A stretch of 64,000 nucleotides of DNA. Origin: Rhodospirillaceae bacterium (lineage in GTDB: Bacteria > Pseudomonadota > Alphaproteobacteria > Rhodospirillales > Casp-alpha2). The stretch lies in NCBI GenBank assembly GCA_018665815.1, contig JABJBP010000111.1, positions 23,199 to 87,198 on the forward strand. The letters are read 5' to 3'. A program made the position numbers and the translations under genes. Below, piece after piece: positions 1 to 9,053 of the stretch. A model generated the notes under the pieces. That model was given only the letters and a program-made list of their open reading frames with translations, made no database searches and had not been told where the DNA came from. Each line of letters starts with the position of its first letter. Position 1 is the first letter of the stretch.

Positions 1-212
1 GTGCGCAGGCCGGCGAGAAGAACTACAGCCGGCCCGGAGAAGAAGCCGGCTTGGTGCTGCAAGGTGAGCTTGAACTTTGGGTTGGCGACACCCGGTATCA
101 TTTACACGAGGGAGATTCATTTCAATTCCCTCTGAACGAACCCCACCGCAGCCGCAATCCGGGCGAGACACAAGCCGTCGTGCTGTGGGTGATTGCCCCG
201 CCGACTTACTGA
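1..212 (+). CDS. Cupin-domain protein, C-terminal fragment (partial, probable HTH-cupin regulator)
   Basis: Only the last 69 codons are in the window, in the frame that ends at TGA 210-212. The residues read as the second half of a small beta-barrel cupin: a glycine-rich turn, LVLQGELELWVG, HEGDSFQF, then PHRSRNPG and a hydrophobic last strand. This is the typical tail of XRE-family regulators that carry a C-terminal cupin sensor (PuuR-like), but the helix-turn-helix part would lie upstream and cannot be seen. The dehydrogenase gene starts 46 bases downstream on the same strand, so the regulator may control it. The family assignment is solid; the regulatory role is inference. Confidence 0.7.
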   Translation, partial: AQAGEKNYSRPGEEAGLVLQGELELWVGDTRYHLHEGDSFQFPLNEPHRSRNPGETQAVVLWVIAPPTY

Positions 213-258
213 CAATTCACGCTAATAAATTATTCGACGATCCAAGGGAGTAGAAATC

Positions 259-2706
259 ATGGCCAAAGAATTACCGAAAAAAACGCGGGTCGCCATAGTC
301 GGCGGCGGTGTGATTGGGTGCTCTATTGCATATCACCTGACGAAAATCGGCTGGGATGACGTCATATTGCTTGAACGCAAGCAACTGACGTCCGGCACCA
401 CGTGGCATGCGGCCGGCTTGATTGGACAACTCCGCGATAGCCAGAACATGACGAAGCTCGCCAAATACACGGCCGAACTTTATCTCGGGCTGGAAGAGGA
501 AACTGGTCAGGCGATCGGCTATAAGATCAATGGTTCCTTATCCACCGCGACTCACGCCGGGCGCATGGAAGATCTGGCGCGCCGCGCCGACATGGCCAAG
601 GTGTTTGGCCTTGCGGTCGATGTGCTGGGCCCCGATGGCTGCAAGGATCATTACCCACCGCTTAATGTGGATGACGTGATCGGCGGCATTTTTATTCCCT
701 CCGACGGTCAGGCTGACCCCGTCGGCATCACTCAGGCGTTGGCCAAGGGCGCACGTATGGGCGGTGCGCAAATTTTCGAGCAGACCAAGGTCGAAGAAGT
801 GCTCATCGACGACGGCAAGGCAGTCGGCGTTCGAACCGACAAGGGAGATGTTGCCGCCGATATCGTCGTACTGGCATGCGGCATGTGGACCCGCGAGTTT
901 GCGTCGCGGATCGGTGTTAACGTGCCGCTGCACGCCTGCGAACATTTTTACATTCTGACGGAACCGCACAAAGCCATCACCCCGGACCTGCCGGTCTATC
1001 GCGACTATGATTCCTTTGCTTATTATAAGGAAGACGCCGGCAAGATGTTGCTGGGTGCGTTTGAGCCGGTCGCCAAGCCCTGGGGCATGGAAGGTATTCC
1101 GGATGATTTTGAGTTCGGTCAATTACCGGATGATTTCGATCATTTCATGCCGATCCTGGAAGGCGCCATGCACCGGTTGCCGTTTTTCGAAGAGGCCGGT
1201 ATTCAGACGTTTTTCTGCGGTCCGGAAAGTTTTACTCACGATGATCGCTACCACATGGGCCCGGCGCCCGAGGTTGACGGGTTGTTTGTCGCTGCCGGAT
1301 TGAATTCCATTGGCATTCAATCGGCTGGTGGCATTGGCAAGGCACTCGCCGAGTGGATGCGTGACGGGCTGCCGCCCTCAGACCTCAATTCTGTTGATAT
1401 TCGCCGCAATATGCCGTTCCAGGGCAATCGGCGTTATCTGCACGACCGTGTCAAAGAAACCTTGGGCTTACTCTATGATGTCCATTGGCCATTTTACCAA
1501 TTTAAGACAGCGCGCGGTGTACGCCGCACGCCATTGCATGACCGTCACGCGGCGAACGGTGCGTGTTTTGGTGAAACAGCCGGATGGGAACGCGCCAATT
1601 GGTTCGCGCCCGAGGGCGTCGAGCCAACGTACGAATTTTCCTACACCCGCCAAAACTGGTTCGAGTATTCTGCTGCCGAGCACATGGCGGTGCGCGAAAA
1701 CGTCGGGCTTATTGATATGAGTTCGTTCGCCAAAATTCGCGTCCAGGGACCGGATGCGGAAAATGTCCTGAACAATATTTCAGCGAACGATGTTGCGATC
1801 GAGCCCGACCGCATCGTCTATACGCAATGGTTGAATGAGCACGGTGGAATTGAATCGGACTTAACCGTCACCCGATTGGCCGATGATGATTTCATGATCG
1901 TGACCTCCGCAGGCTCGCAGGTCCGCGATTTGCACTGGCTGAAATCGCGCACCCCAAGTGACGCGCGTTGCGTCGCCACCGATGTAACCTCGGGATTAGC
2001 AGTGCTGGCGGTCATGGGACCGAAGGCCCGCGACGTTTTGCAGTCGCTGACCCCGACCGATCTTTCCAATGATGCCTTCCCTTTTGCGACCAGCAGGGAA
2101 ATCGAATTGGGGTACGGTATCGTCAGGGCATCCAGAATTACCTATGTCGGGGAATTGGGCTGGGAACTATATGTACCGACCGAGTTTGCCGCGCATATTT
2201 ATGATGAAATTACCGCTGCCGGCGCGGAACATGGGATGGCGTCTATCGGTATGCACGCGGTCAATTCGCTCAGGATCGAAAAGGCCTATCGGCACTGGGG
2301 CCATGACATATCCGATGAAGAATCGCCAATTGAATCGGGCTTGGGATTTGCCGTTGCCTGGGACAAGGCAGGCGGCTTTATTGGTCGTGATTCCTTATTG
2401 CGTCAACGCGACGCCGGTGTGAACAAACGGATGGTGCAATTTCTGCTGAAGGATCCTGCCGCCCTGCTGTATCACAATGAACCGATTTACCGTGATGGCG
2501 AGATCGCCGGTTATGTGACGTCGGGTATGTACGGCCACGCCCTCGGCGGCGCCATCGGGCTCGGTTATGTCCACAGTGAGGATGGCGTCAATGCGGAATT
2601 CGTCAACGCTGGCAAATATGAAATTGAAGTCGTTGGCGAAAAGATCGCCGCCGACGCTTCATTAAAGCCGCTATATGACCCATTAAGCGCCAGGATCCGC
2701 GCTTAG
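259..2706 (+). CDS. FAD-dependent dimethylglycine/sarcosine dehydrogenase-like protein with GcvT domain
   Basis: An 815-residue two-part enzyme. Residues ~10-400 form a DAO-type FAD domain with a clear dinucleotide fold (VAIVGGGVIGCSIAYHL near the N-terminus) and the covalent-flavin-type segment SGTTWHAAGL. A linker follows, and residues ~430-815 form a GcvT/aminomethyltransferase-like folate domain ending with its C-terminal barrel. This architecture is that of dimethylglycine and sarcosine dehydrogenases, which oxidatively demethylate N-methylglycines and pass the one-carbon unit to tetrahydrofolate. Substrate cannot be fixed from sequence. The ATG at 259 has a good Shine-Dalgarno (aagggag) 9 bases upstream. 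It is probably transcribed with, or regulated by, the preceding cupin protein. Confidence 0.85.
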   Translation: MAKELPKKTRVAIVGGGVIGCSIAYHLTKIGWDDVILLERKQLTSGTTWHAAGLIGQLRDSQNMTKLAKYTAELYLGLEEETGQAIGYKINGSLSTATHAGRMEDLARRADMAKVFGLAVDVLGPDGCKDHYPPLNVDDVIGGIFIPSDGQADPVGITQALAKGARMGGAQIFEQTKVEEVLIDDGKAVGVRTDKGDVAADIVVLACGMWTREFASRIGVNVPLHACEHFYILTEPHKAITPDLPVYRDYDSFAYYKEDAGKMLLGAFEPVAKPWGMEGIPDDFEFGQLPDDFDHFMPILEGAMHRLPFFEEAGIQTFFCGPESFTHDDRYHMGPAPEVDGLFVAAGLNSIGIQSAGGIGKALAEWMRDGLPPSDLNSVDIRRNMPFQGNRRYLHDRVKETLGLLYDVHWPFYQFKTARGVRRTPLHDRHAANGACFGETAGWERANWFAPEGVEPTYEFSYTRQNWFEYSAAEHMAVRENVGLIDMSSFAKIRVQGPDAENVLNNISANDVAIEPDRIVYTQWLNEHGGIESDLTVTRLADDDFMIVTSAGSQVRDLHWLKSRTPSDARCVATDVTSGLAVLAVMGPKARDVLQSLTPTDLSNDAFPFATSREIELGYGIVRASRITYVGELGWELYVPTEFAAHIYDEITAAGAEHGMASIGMHAVNSLRIEKAYRHWGHDISDEESPIESGLGFAVAWDKAGGFIGRDSLLRQRDAGVNKRMVQFLLKDPAALLYHNEPIYRDGEIAGYVTSGMYGHALGGAIGLGYVHSEDGVNAEFVNAGKYEIEVVGEKIAADASLKPLYDPLSARIRA

Positions 2707-2801
2707 CCTGCATACATTGTTAACCATATCGAAGGCATTTTGCCTGTAAATACTTGGAATTATACCCTATTTTGATCTCCGGGATGTAAACGGGGACTGG
2801 G

Positions 2802-3967
2802 GTGAAAGGGGCACCAAACGTGGCCGCCGATATTCCTAAGTATGATCTGCCGGATGCTGCAGTTCTATTGGACCGCCTGAAGGCGATGCCCGACCCGCCG
2901 TCGGAATTTACCGCGGTCATGGTGTTGTCACTCAGTATGCTGCCGGTCGCCGAAGCCAGCGATGACTTCTGGCTCGATTTTGATCGCTCCATTGTTGAAT
3001 TTTCCGATCGCTATTTAGGCAAGGTTTTTGGTCTCGCGGCCACCGAACGCGGCGTTCTGATCAAGATCACCGATTACAATCAGGTCGGGATCAATTCCGA
3101 CGTCAAAGTCGCCTTGTTGCGGCTCATCCAGGAACACTTCCCTGACAATTTCGGCATGGTCGATCAAAGCCGATTGGTTCGGACCATCGATTTGCGTTTT
3201 AAAATAGCCACGGCGCAGAAGATGCTGGAGCGTCTGGTCGTCACCAAAGATGAGGAAAAGCCGCCCGAGTTCCACAAGATGCGACGCCTTCAGGAAGGCG
3301 ATATCGGTACCGTCGTTCAGGTCAGTAATGAAATTGGGACGGCGCAGTTTGCCCAGGTTTTCATTCGCCATCAGAAAATCGCCGTTATCGAAGAAGGCCA
3401 AGCACCCGACGAAGTCATGCATGAATATTTCATCGGCATGGATATGCTAAAGCAGCATGTGTTCAAACAGGTTGAGCTTCGGGGAAGTGGCAATCTTTTT
3501 AATCAGCTGACGATTACGCTTGATCAACTTGTATTGCAGGCTTTCGAAGAACTTAACCCCGGCGATGCAAAATGTTCGATCAATTTGAATGTGGAAAGCG
3601 TGTTTACGAAAAGCTTCCAGGCGTTCGTCGATAGCGGCGATGATCAGGTGTTCTCTAAAATTGTTTTTGAATTTCGCCAAGCCAATATTCTGCAACACTA
3701 TGATGAATTTGCCGTCGCCAGCCAATTGATCACATCAAAGGGCGGGACAGTCGCCGTCGATGCTACTTTCCCGGATACCGTGGGTGTCGTGAACCTGGGG
3801 CGGAGGACGTTTTGCCCAAATTCGCCAATGAAATTGCCGAAATACAAAAGAACGGGACGGTTTTTGTGCTGGCCCGATTGGATGACGAAGTCGGCCTTAA
3901 TATTGGTCACGAACTGGGCATTACCATGTTCCAGGGTTTTTACGTGGACGATCTGCTCAAGACCTAG
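2802..3967 (+). pseudogene. Degenerate EAL-like domain protein, frameshifted near its 3' end
   Basis: Starts at GTG 2802 with a GGGGA-type ribosome site. The first ~330 residues read as a divergent GGDEF/EAL-like protein. The N-terminal part contains FSDRYLGKVFGLAATERG. The C-terminal part has the EAL-fold landmarks SINLN, FEF and GGTVAVDATFPDT, but the EAL signature and the double-Asp loop are missing, so it should not hydrolyse c-di-GMP. The start frame runs into nonsense after VGVVNL and would end at 4031 inside the opposite gene. In the -1 frame the sequence resumes as AEDVLPKFANEIAEIQKNG and ends GITMFQGFYVDDLLKT at TAG 3965-3967, a normal EAL-fold end. One missing G in the G4 run 3797-3800 restores the frame. 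The spacing is also shorter than in typical EAL domains, so a longer deletion of 3n+1 bases is possible. Confidence 0.7.
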
Positions 3968-4251
3968 GCGCGGTTTTCCACCGCCTCTACGGGAAACAAA
4001 TCCTCCAAGCGGGCGAGGCGCAGCATTTTGACAACGCCGTCGCTGGCGGCCTCAACAATCAAATCACCACCGCGGCGGCGGGCCTCGGCCATCAATTGGA
4101 CCAAACTTGCCAGGCCGGCGCTGTCAATCCAGGTGACCTGCGAAAGATCGAGGCGCAGGTGACGCACGGTCTCCAGCTTTGACATCAAGTCGCGTTTCAA
4201 CTCGGGCGCCGTGATCCGATCTATGCACCCTTCCATTTCGATGGCGGTCAT
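3964..4251 (-). CDS. STAS-domain protein (anti-sigma factor antagonist-like)
   Basis: A 95-residue single STAS domain: MTAIEMEG start, a central HLRLDLSQVTWIDSAGLASL segment in which the Ser of DSAG is the usual phosphorylation site, and a closing helix. STAS proteins of this size are phospho-switches that bind partner kinases or other STAS-linked regulators. The start at 4251 is chosen because GAAGGG lies 9 bases upstream; an upstream ATG at 4290 has no such site. The stop codon lies in the CTAG that also ends the convergent EAL-like gene, so the two genes meet tail to tail. Partner proteins are not visible nearby. Confidence 0.8.
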   Translation of the reverse strand: MTAIEMEGCIDRITAPELKRDLMSKLETVRHLRLDLSQVTWIDSAGLASLVQLMAEARRRGGDLIVEAASDGVVKMLRLARLEDLFPVEAVENRA

Positions 4252-4352
4252 TGTCTTTATCCCTTCTTTGCGGCCTTCCATGGCAGACACGATGATGTGC
4301 TGGCATGGCTATTTCATGGAAGGAATAAGGCGATTTCTGGGCACGTAGCGTG

Positions 4353-4895
4353 TTACGGGGCGGGCAACTTGGCGCGGATTGCCGCCGCCAATTCGTCATA
4401 GCCAGCATGCATTTTCTTCGCACCCACCGCATGAACGAAACTAAATATTGAACGGCCTTGTTGGTCGAAGATCAATACCATCGGGATACGTTCAAGGCCG
4501 CCGAAAAGTTTCGAAAGTTCATCGTCCGTCAGGCCTGAAAGAACCGGGAAAGTCGGTTTTGTGCGTTTCAGGAAGCGTTTCATTCGGCCCTCATTATTTC
4601 CGGGGAAAAAGCCTTCAAATAGATTGAGGGCGACGATCGCAACCCGGTCTTTGGAGAAATCATGGCGCAGTTGGTTTAATTGCTGAAATTCCGCCGTGCA
4701 TGGTGGACACCAATTGGCAAAAAAACTGACCACTGTAATCTTGCCGGCGAGGTCGGACAGCGCCGTTTCGGTCAGCGGCTTCATGCCGGTAAGGGTGGAT
4801 TTTACCTTGGTGTCAAATTGTGGCGCTGCCAAACCGTTAGCGCTCCAAAGCGCCAGAGCGATCATAACGCCGATATGCAAAGAAGTTCGTTTCAT
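4353..4895 (-). CDS. TlpA-like thiol:disulfide oxidoreductase, exported
   Basis: A 180-residue thioredoxin-fold protein with an N-terminal signal peptide (MKRTSLHIGVMIALAL, cleavage after GLAA). It has the redox motif FFANWCPPC, followed by the usual EFQQLNQL helix and a cis-proline-type loop at ERIPMVLIF. The family (TlpA/ResA) reduces or isomerises disulfides in the periplasm, often for cytochrome c or copper-protein assembly. No cytochrome genes sit beside it, so the substrate is unknown. The start at 4895 gives the signal peptide at the N-terminus; longer readings back to 4961 add unlikely residues. It is divergent from thrC. Confidence 0.85.
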   Translation of the reverse strand: MKRTSLHIGVMIALALWSANGLAAPQFDTKVKSTLTGMKPLTETALSDLAGKITVVSFFANWCPPCTAEFQQLNQLRHDFSKDRVAIVALNLFEGFFPGNNEGRMKRFLKRTKPTFPVLSGLTDDELSKLFGGLERIPMVLIFDQQGRSIFSFVHAVGAKKMHAGYDELAAAIRAKLPAP

Positions 4896-4975
4896 GGCTA
4901 TTATCTTGGTATCGTAATGCCGTCTCGCCAAGCCACAGCGCGACACAATTACGTGAGACACCGAGGAGCCTGATC

Positions 4976-6148
4976 ATGAACGGATGTTTTGTCAGCCATT
5001 TGGAATGCGCGTTAACCGGTGAACGCCATGTGGGCGCGCCGCCTTATGGGTATTCAACCGCAGGCGCGCCGTTGCTGGTGCGCTACGACCTCGACGCGGT
5101 GGCGGGTGCCGTTGATAAATCCATGTTGGCTGAACGCCCGACCGGTTTGTGGCGGTATCGCGAATTTCTGCCTTATCCGGATCGCGCTGATGTGGTTTCG
5201 TTGGGTGAAGCCACAACGCCGCTTGTCGCGCTGCCGGCTATAGCGCGCCGGCTTGGCGGTATGAACCTCATGGCCAAGGACGAGGGCGGGTTGCCGACGG
5301 GGTCATTCAAGGCGCGCGGCATGGCCATTGCCATCACAATGTTGAAATCCTTTGGGGTCACGGATGTCGCCGTGCCTTCCGCCGGCAATGCCGGGTCCGC
5401 CATGGCGGCCTATGGCGCGCGGGCCGGCATGCGGTGTTCAGTCTTCGTGCCCGAGGATGCACCCGAGGTCACGAACCGTGAAGCGGCGCTACTGGGCGCC
5501 AAGGTATACAACGTGCCGGGTATCATAGATGCGTGTGGACGGGCGATGATGGAAACCATGCCTGATGATGGCTGGTTTGATCTTTCGACCCTAAAAGAGC
5601 CCTATCGTATTGAGGGCAAGAAGACCATGGGGCTGGAATTGGCCGAGCAAGGGGGGTGGCGCCTACCGGATGTCATCTTCTATCCAACTGGTGGCGGGAC
5701 CGGGCTGATCGGCATGTGGAAAGCGTTCGCCGAATTGCGTGAAATGGGTTGGTTGGAAGGTGATTTGCCCCGCATGGTTGCCGTTCAAACGACAGGTTGC
5801 GCGCCCATCATCAAGGCGTTCGATGCCGGATTGGATGAAGTGCCCGAGCCCTGGGAAAATGTTGATACCGAGGTCCACGGCGTGCGGGTCCGCAAGGCGT
5901 TCGGTGACCGTCTGATTCTTTCCGCGCTTTATGAAAGCGGTGGGTTTGCGATTGCCGTGGATGATCGTGAAGTTCATGACATGCGGATCGCATGCGCCCG
6001 TGCAGACGGCTTTCATTTGTGTCCTGAAGGCACCGCCTGCCTAGCTGCTTACGCCCATGCAATAAATGACGGTCGTATCGCCAAAAGTGACCGCGCGGTC
6101 ATTTTTAATTCGGCCAACGGGCTGAAATCGCCAATTCCTGTAAATTAA
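4976..6148 (+). CDS. thrC: Threonine synthase
   Basis: A 390-residue fold-type II PLP enzyme that converts O-phosphohomoserine to threonine. The PLP lysine is Lys112 in PTGSFKARG, the phosphate-binding glycine loop is PTGGGTGLIG, and PSAGNAGSAMAAYGARAG is the conserved Asn/Ser-containing stretch. Length and the N-terminal LECALTGE segment fit the shorter threonine synthase class. The ATG at 4976 follows GAGGAG at good spacing. No thrA or thrB is next to it. Threonine dehydratase is a related family, but the N-terminal region favours ThrC. Confidence 0.85.
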   Translation: MNGCFVSHLECALTGERHVGAPPYGYSTAGAPLLVRYDLDAVAGAVDKSMLAERPTGLWRYREFLPYPDRADVVSLGEATTPLVALPAIARRLGGMNLMAKDEGGLPTGSFKARGMAIAITMLKSFGVTDVAVPSAGNAGSAMAAYGARAGMRCSVFVPEDAPEVTNREAALLGAKVYNVPGIIDACGRAMMETMPDDGWFDLSTLKEPYRIEGKKTMGLELAEQGGWRLPDVIFYPTGGGTGLIGMWKAFAELREMGWLEGDLPRMVAVQTTGCAPIIKAFDAGLDEVPEPWENVDTEVHGVRVRKAFGDRLILSALYESGGFAIAVDDREVHDMRIACARADGFHLCPEGTACLAAYAHAINDGRIAKSDRAVIFNSANGLKSPIPVN

Positions 6149-6283
6149 TCTACTAATATATCTTTTGTAATATTAAATGATTGATCTAATTATAAAGTAA
6201 TATATCAATAGCTTGCATTGTAATTCACACCCCCCTTAAGATTCCGGTTCTTGATTTCAACTGGGCAAGCAGCAAATCATTCA
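6149..6283. other. AT-rich spacer after thrC
   Basis: About 135 bases that are clearly more AT-rich than the flanks, especially 6149-6225. No convincing hairpin with a U-run is seen. It may hold the promoter of the next gene, but no clean -35/-10 pair can be pointed to. Confidence 0.4.
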
Positions 6284-7266
6284 ATGAACACGACCGCACA
6301 GAAAAGTTGGCCAAAAACGGCCGATGGCACCACCGATTGGGAGGCCGTGTTCGAGGACCCGGACGGCGGGCTCGTTCAATTGGTCACACGGGCTCAAACG
6401 CTGGATGCGCTTAACGAATGCGCCAGTGTGGTGATCCGCAGCCTGTTTACGCGCAAAGGTGATGAAGCAGAGGTCGTCCGGTTTATGAAGCTTTTGGACT
6501 TCGCGATCACCAAAGGCCGCAAGACCGATGATGCGCCTCAGACCCGTACGTCGGTCGAATTCCTGCTTCGCCGGATCAAGCAAGAGCGGATTGATAAGGC
6601 AACAGCCTATATCGCTCAGAAAAACTCCAAGCAAGCGATTGAACGCCGGGCGGTTAGGTCGAGCAAAAATAAATCGCGGTTGATGGCCGTCGCGGCTGGC
6701 ATCGTGGTGCTCGTGATAGGAGGGTCAGTCGCAGCCTGGCTGCTTTCAAGTCCTGCGGAATTGGCGGATAACGCCGACCCATCAGATACGACCGCCCAAT
6801 CCGATCCGAACGGGCCCCCGGCAGCCCGCGAAACCGTCGCCGCGGCGGAAAAAACGCCGCCCGAACCTGCGCCAAAAAAGCCAGCGAAAGAAAAAAAGCC
6901 AACTCCCCAGAATGTCTTTCCAAAGGCCGTGATGCTGAAACCATTTTATTGGTCTTACGAGGTCAAGGGGGGCGGCGTAAGTATATTTCCTATCAACCGG
7001 TGATCGTTGTCCCGGAAAGCCCTCAGTTCCGAACCGTCTGCGTTAATGCGCCTTGGGTTACCGATGCCATCTATCTTATATTTAGCCGCGTCCACCCCCG
7101 CGACCGATTGGCGAGCGAAAAGGAACTGGCTCGTGCCGGTCAGCGCTCAGCCAGCAAAATCAACAAACGCTACGGCAAAGGGACCGTTGGCGATATCAGT
7201 TTTGTGTCGAACACCAACCAGCGGTTTCGCTCATCGGTGATGCGCTGCGAGCTTGAAAACAGCTAA
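6284..7266 (+). pseudogene. Membrane-anchored hypothetical protein, frameshifted
   Basis: The first part (ATG 6284; TTG 6251 also possible) has a helical N-terminal region with ALNECASVVIRSLFTRKG, one transmembrane helix around codons 130-150 (LMAVAAGIVVLVIGG), then a Pro/Ala/Lys-rich linker of about 60 residues. The start frame ends at 7003 soon after SYEVKGG. The +2 frame picks up immediately as RRKYISYQPVIVVPES and runs to TAA 7266 with well-formed residues (VCVNAPWVTDAIYLIF). One extra G in the G6 run 6967-6972 joins the two into a single protein of ~327 residues. The family is unknown. The layout suggests a single-pass protein with a periplasmic C-terminal domain. Confidence 0.6.
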
Positions 7267-7314
7267 CAAGCGACGGCTAGGATTTGACATTCGCCGAATG
7301 TGGCGCTGGTAATA

Positions 7315-7815
7315 TCAGCGGACTTTGAGCGCTGCTATGGGGCTAGGTTTGCCGCGCCACTTTAAAGCACGTACGCAATTGTAAGCTTGCGGTGCGGACA
7401 AGATGACCCGGTAGCGCCCTGGCTCCGCCGGAGCCTGCATCCGGACCTTGACGTTCCGTTTGCGCTTCGGGCCGCTTGCCGAATAGATGCATTTTCCGCC
7501 CGGCATACGTTCAAGCCGCCTGCCCGTTTGGCGGGCGTATCCGACGATCTCCTGATTGGTGCATTTCGGGCACTAGGCGGTCGAGTCAGATCTGAAATCG
7601 AGTTTCAGTACAACCGAATTACCGCGCCCGACCGTGGCGCACGCGCCACGGCCGTTGAGGCTAACGGCATCAATAGTGACATGGCCGATCCGTTTGCCGC
7701 GCTCGGAATGTTCGTCCAGTTGTTTTCCATCGCCGAGGCCCGCCACAGCGGATGCCGCGAGCCCCAACGAACAGGCTGCGGCGAGGAGACCGACGCGCCA
7801 AACTGGATCGAACAT
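7315..7815 (-). pseudogene. Small secreted Cys-containing protein, interrupted by an in-frame TAG
   Basis: ATG 7815 follows a strong GGGAGG site. Codons 1-26 are a classic signal peptide (VGLLAAACSLGLAASAVA), then a beta-rich stretch LDEHSERGKRIGHVTIDAV. Codon 81 is TAG (7573-7575, complement). Directly after it, in the same frame, the protein continues with CPKCTNQEIVGYARQTG, then KCIYSASG and RVILSAPQAYNCVRALKW, ending at TGA near 7315. The total would be 166 residues with a CPKC pair and two further cysteines. The clean in-frame continuation on both sides of the stop shows one ancestral gene. Function unknown. Confidence 0.6.
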
Positions 7816-8045
7816 ATGGTCCTCCCTAGGTATTATTTAGTTCCTCCCTAGGCCTTATGTGCCATTGATAGACGGAGAATCGCTGAACAACCAAAACGTT
7901 TCCGTGGTCCTCAATGCAGGTGCTCCAACTCTCTGATAAATAAAGATGAATTCTCCAGCTTGACAGCCGAACACAAAAACGCCCCAAAAATCATCGGGGC
8001 GTTTTCATGCGAATCAGATGGTTGATGGTCCCAAAGGGATAAATT
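7816..8045. other. Intergenic region with short direct repeat and terminator
   Basis: Between the secreted-protein gene and the FAH-family gene, both on the minus strand. It holds two copies of CCTCCCTAGG (7821-7830 and 7842-7851); the first supplies the ribosome site of the downstream gene. The terminator hairpin at 7976-8005 is listed separately. Nothing else is recognised. Confidence 0.5.
7976..8005 (-). terminator. Rho-independent terminator of the FAH-family gene
   Basis: A perfect 10-base inverted repeat AAAACGCCCC / GGGGCGTTTT with a 10-base loop, lying 40 bases past the stop of the minus-strand FAH gene. Read on the minus strand it ends in GTTTTTG, giving the U-tract. It can also work in the other direction. 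Confidence 0.8.
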
Positions 8046-8747
8046 TCAGGTGACGGTCACCTTGATCCCGCTGATACCATCGACACCGCCATTTAATACG
8101 TCGCCACGAACCACGGGGCCGACGCCCGACGGGGTGCCGGTAAAGATCAGATCGCCCGGCTGCAGCGTGAACAGGCGCGACAGATAAGAAATCATTTCCG
8201 GAATTTTCCAGATCAACTGATTGAGATCGCCTTCCTGGCGGGGCGCATCGTTGACATCAACCCAAACCCGGCCGCTTTCCATATTGCCGGTTTCCGATGC
8301 GGGATGCAGACGCCCGATGGGGGCGGCATGGTCAAAAGCCTTGCCCGTGTCCCACGGTCGGCCGGCCTTTTTGGCCTCGCCCTGCAGATCCCGCCTGGTC
8401 ATGTCGATGCCGACGCCATATCCCCACACACAATCCATGGCATTTTCCAACGCGATATCCTTGCCGCCGCTGCCAAGCGCCGCCACCAACTCGATCTCAT
8501 GATGAACGTCGCTGGTCATCGGTGGGTAGGGGAAATCACCGCCACCATCCAATTCCGAGGCAGGCAATAGGTTGTCCGGTGCTTTTTTAAAGAAAAACGG
8601 GTCATCACGATCTGGGTCGTGTCCCATTTCGATGGCATGGGCGGCATAATTTCGGCCGACGCAATAGACCCGGTTAACGGGGAATAAGTCGTCGCTGCCG
8701 GCGATAGCGACAGCAGGTACAGGGGGCGGTGTTAGAACGTAAGGCAT
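8046..8747 (-). CDS. Fumarylacetoacetate hydrolase family protein (fumarylpyruvate hydrolase-like)
   Basis: A 233-residue FAH-fold enzyme. The family signature NRVYCVGRNYAAHAIEMG opens the catalytic domain. The metal ligands lie in VHHEIELVAAL (Glu-x-Glu) and in the GYGVGIDMTRRDLQ segment (Asp), and FTGTPSGVGPV is the conserved C-terminal loop. Members split C-C bonds of acylpyruvates such as fumarylpyruvate or hydrate related oxo-acids. The FYCVGRNY-type start and DMTRRD loop are most like fumarylpyruvate hydrolases. No gentisate pathway genes are nearby, so the substrate is open. Confidence 0.85.
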   Translation of the reverse strand: MPYVLTPPPVPAVAIAGSDDLFPVNRVYCVGRNYAAHAIEMGHDPDRDDPFFFKKAPDNLLPASELDGGGDFPYPPMTSDVHHEIELVAALGSGGKDIALENAMDCVWGYGVGIDMTRRDLQGEAKKAGRPWDTGKAFDHAAPIGRLHPASETGNMESGRVWVDVNDAPRQEGDLNQLIWKIPEMISYLSRLFTLQPGDLIFTGTPSGVGPVVRGDVLNGGVDGISGIKVTVT

Positions 8748-9053
8748 GGCGTCAAATTCCCTGAGTTAAGGGGGGGGGCGGTGAAATTTCGCGCGGCCAG
8801 AGTTATAAGCCAATGGTCTTGACGGACCAAGCTTTCAGAATTTAATCCCGTTGAGAACCGGTTCACTTGGGCGTATGACTTGTAACTGCTTCCGGTCGGG
8901 CTCACCGGTGCGCAAAACGCCGGCCAGGCGAGAGCTCCAAAAAAAAACGTACAAATCTTCTTATAACAGGTTCAAGCTTCCACGATGGGCACGTGGAGGG
9001 CTGTCGTGCAATTCGTACGTAGCACGCAATCTGGCGTGCAAGGAGATAGTGCA
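8748..9053. other. Intergenic region with candidate promoter
   Basis: About 306 bases between divergent genes. It contains a 9-base G run (8770-8778) and a possible sigma-70 promoter on the plus strand: TTGACG at 8819-8824 and TTAATC at 8842-8847, 17 bases apart. This could drive the hypothetical gene at 9054 and the dgc genes. An open frame at 8851-9057 looks non-coding. Confidence 0.35.

Noticed and set aside
7573..7575. In-frame TAG as a pyrrolysine codon
   Set aside because: The gene is not a methylamine methyltransferase, no pylS/pylT-like sequence is in the window, and many intact genes here stop at TAG.
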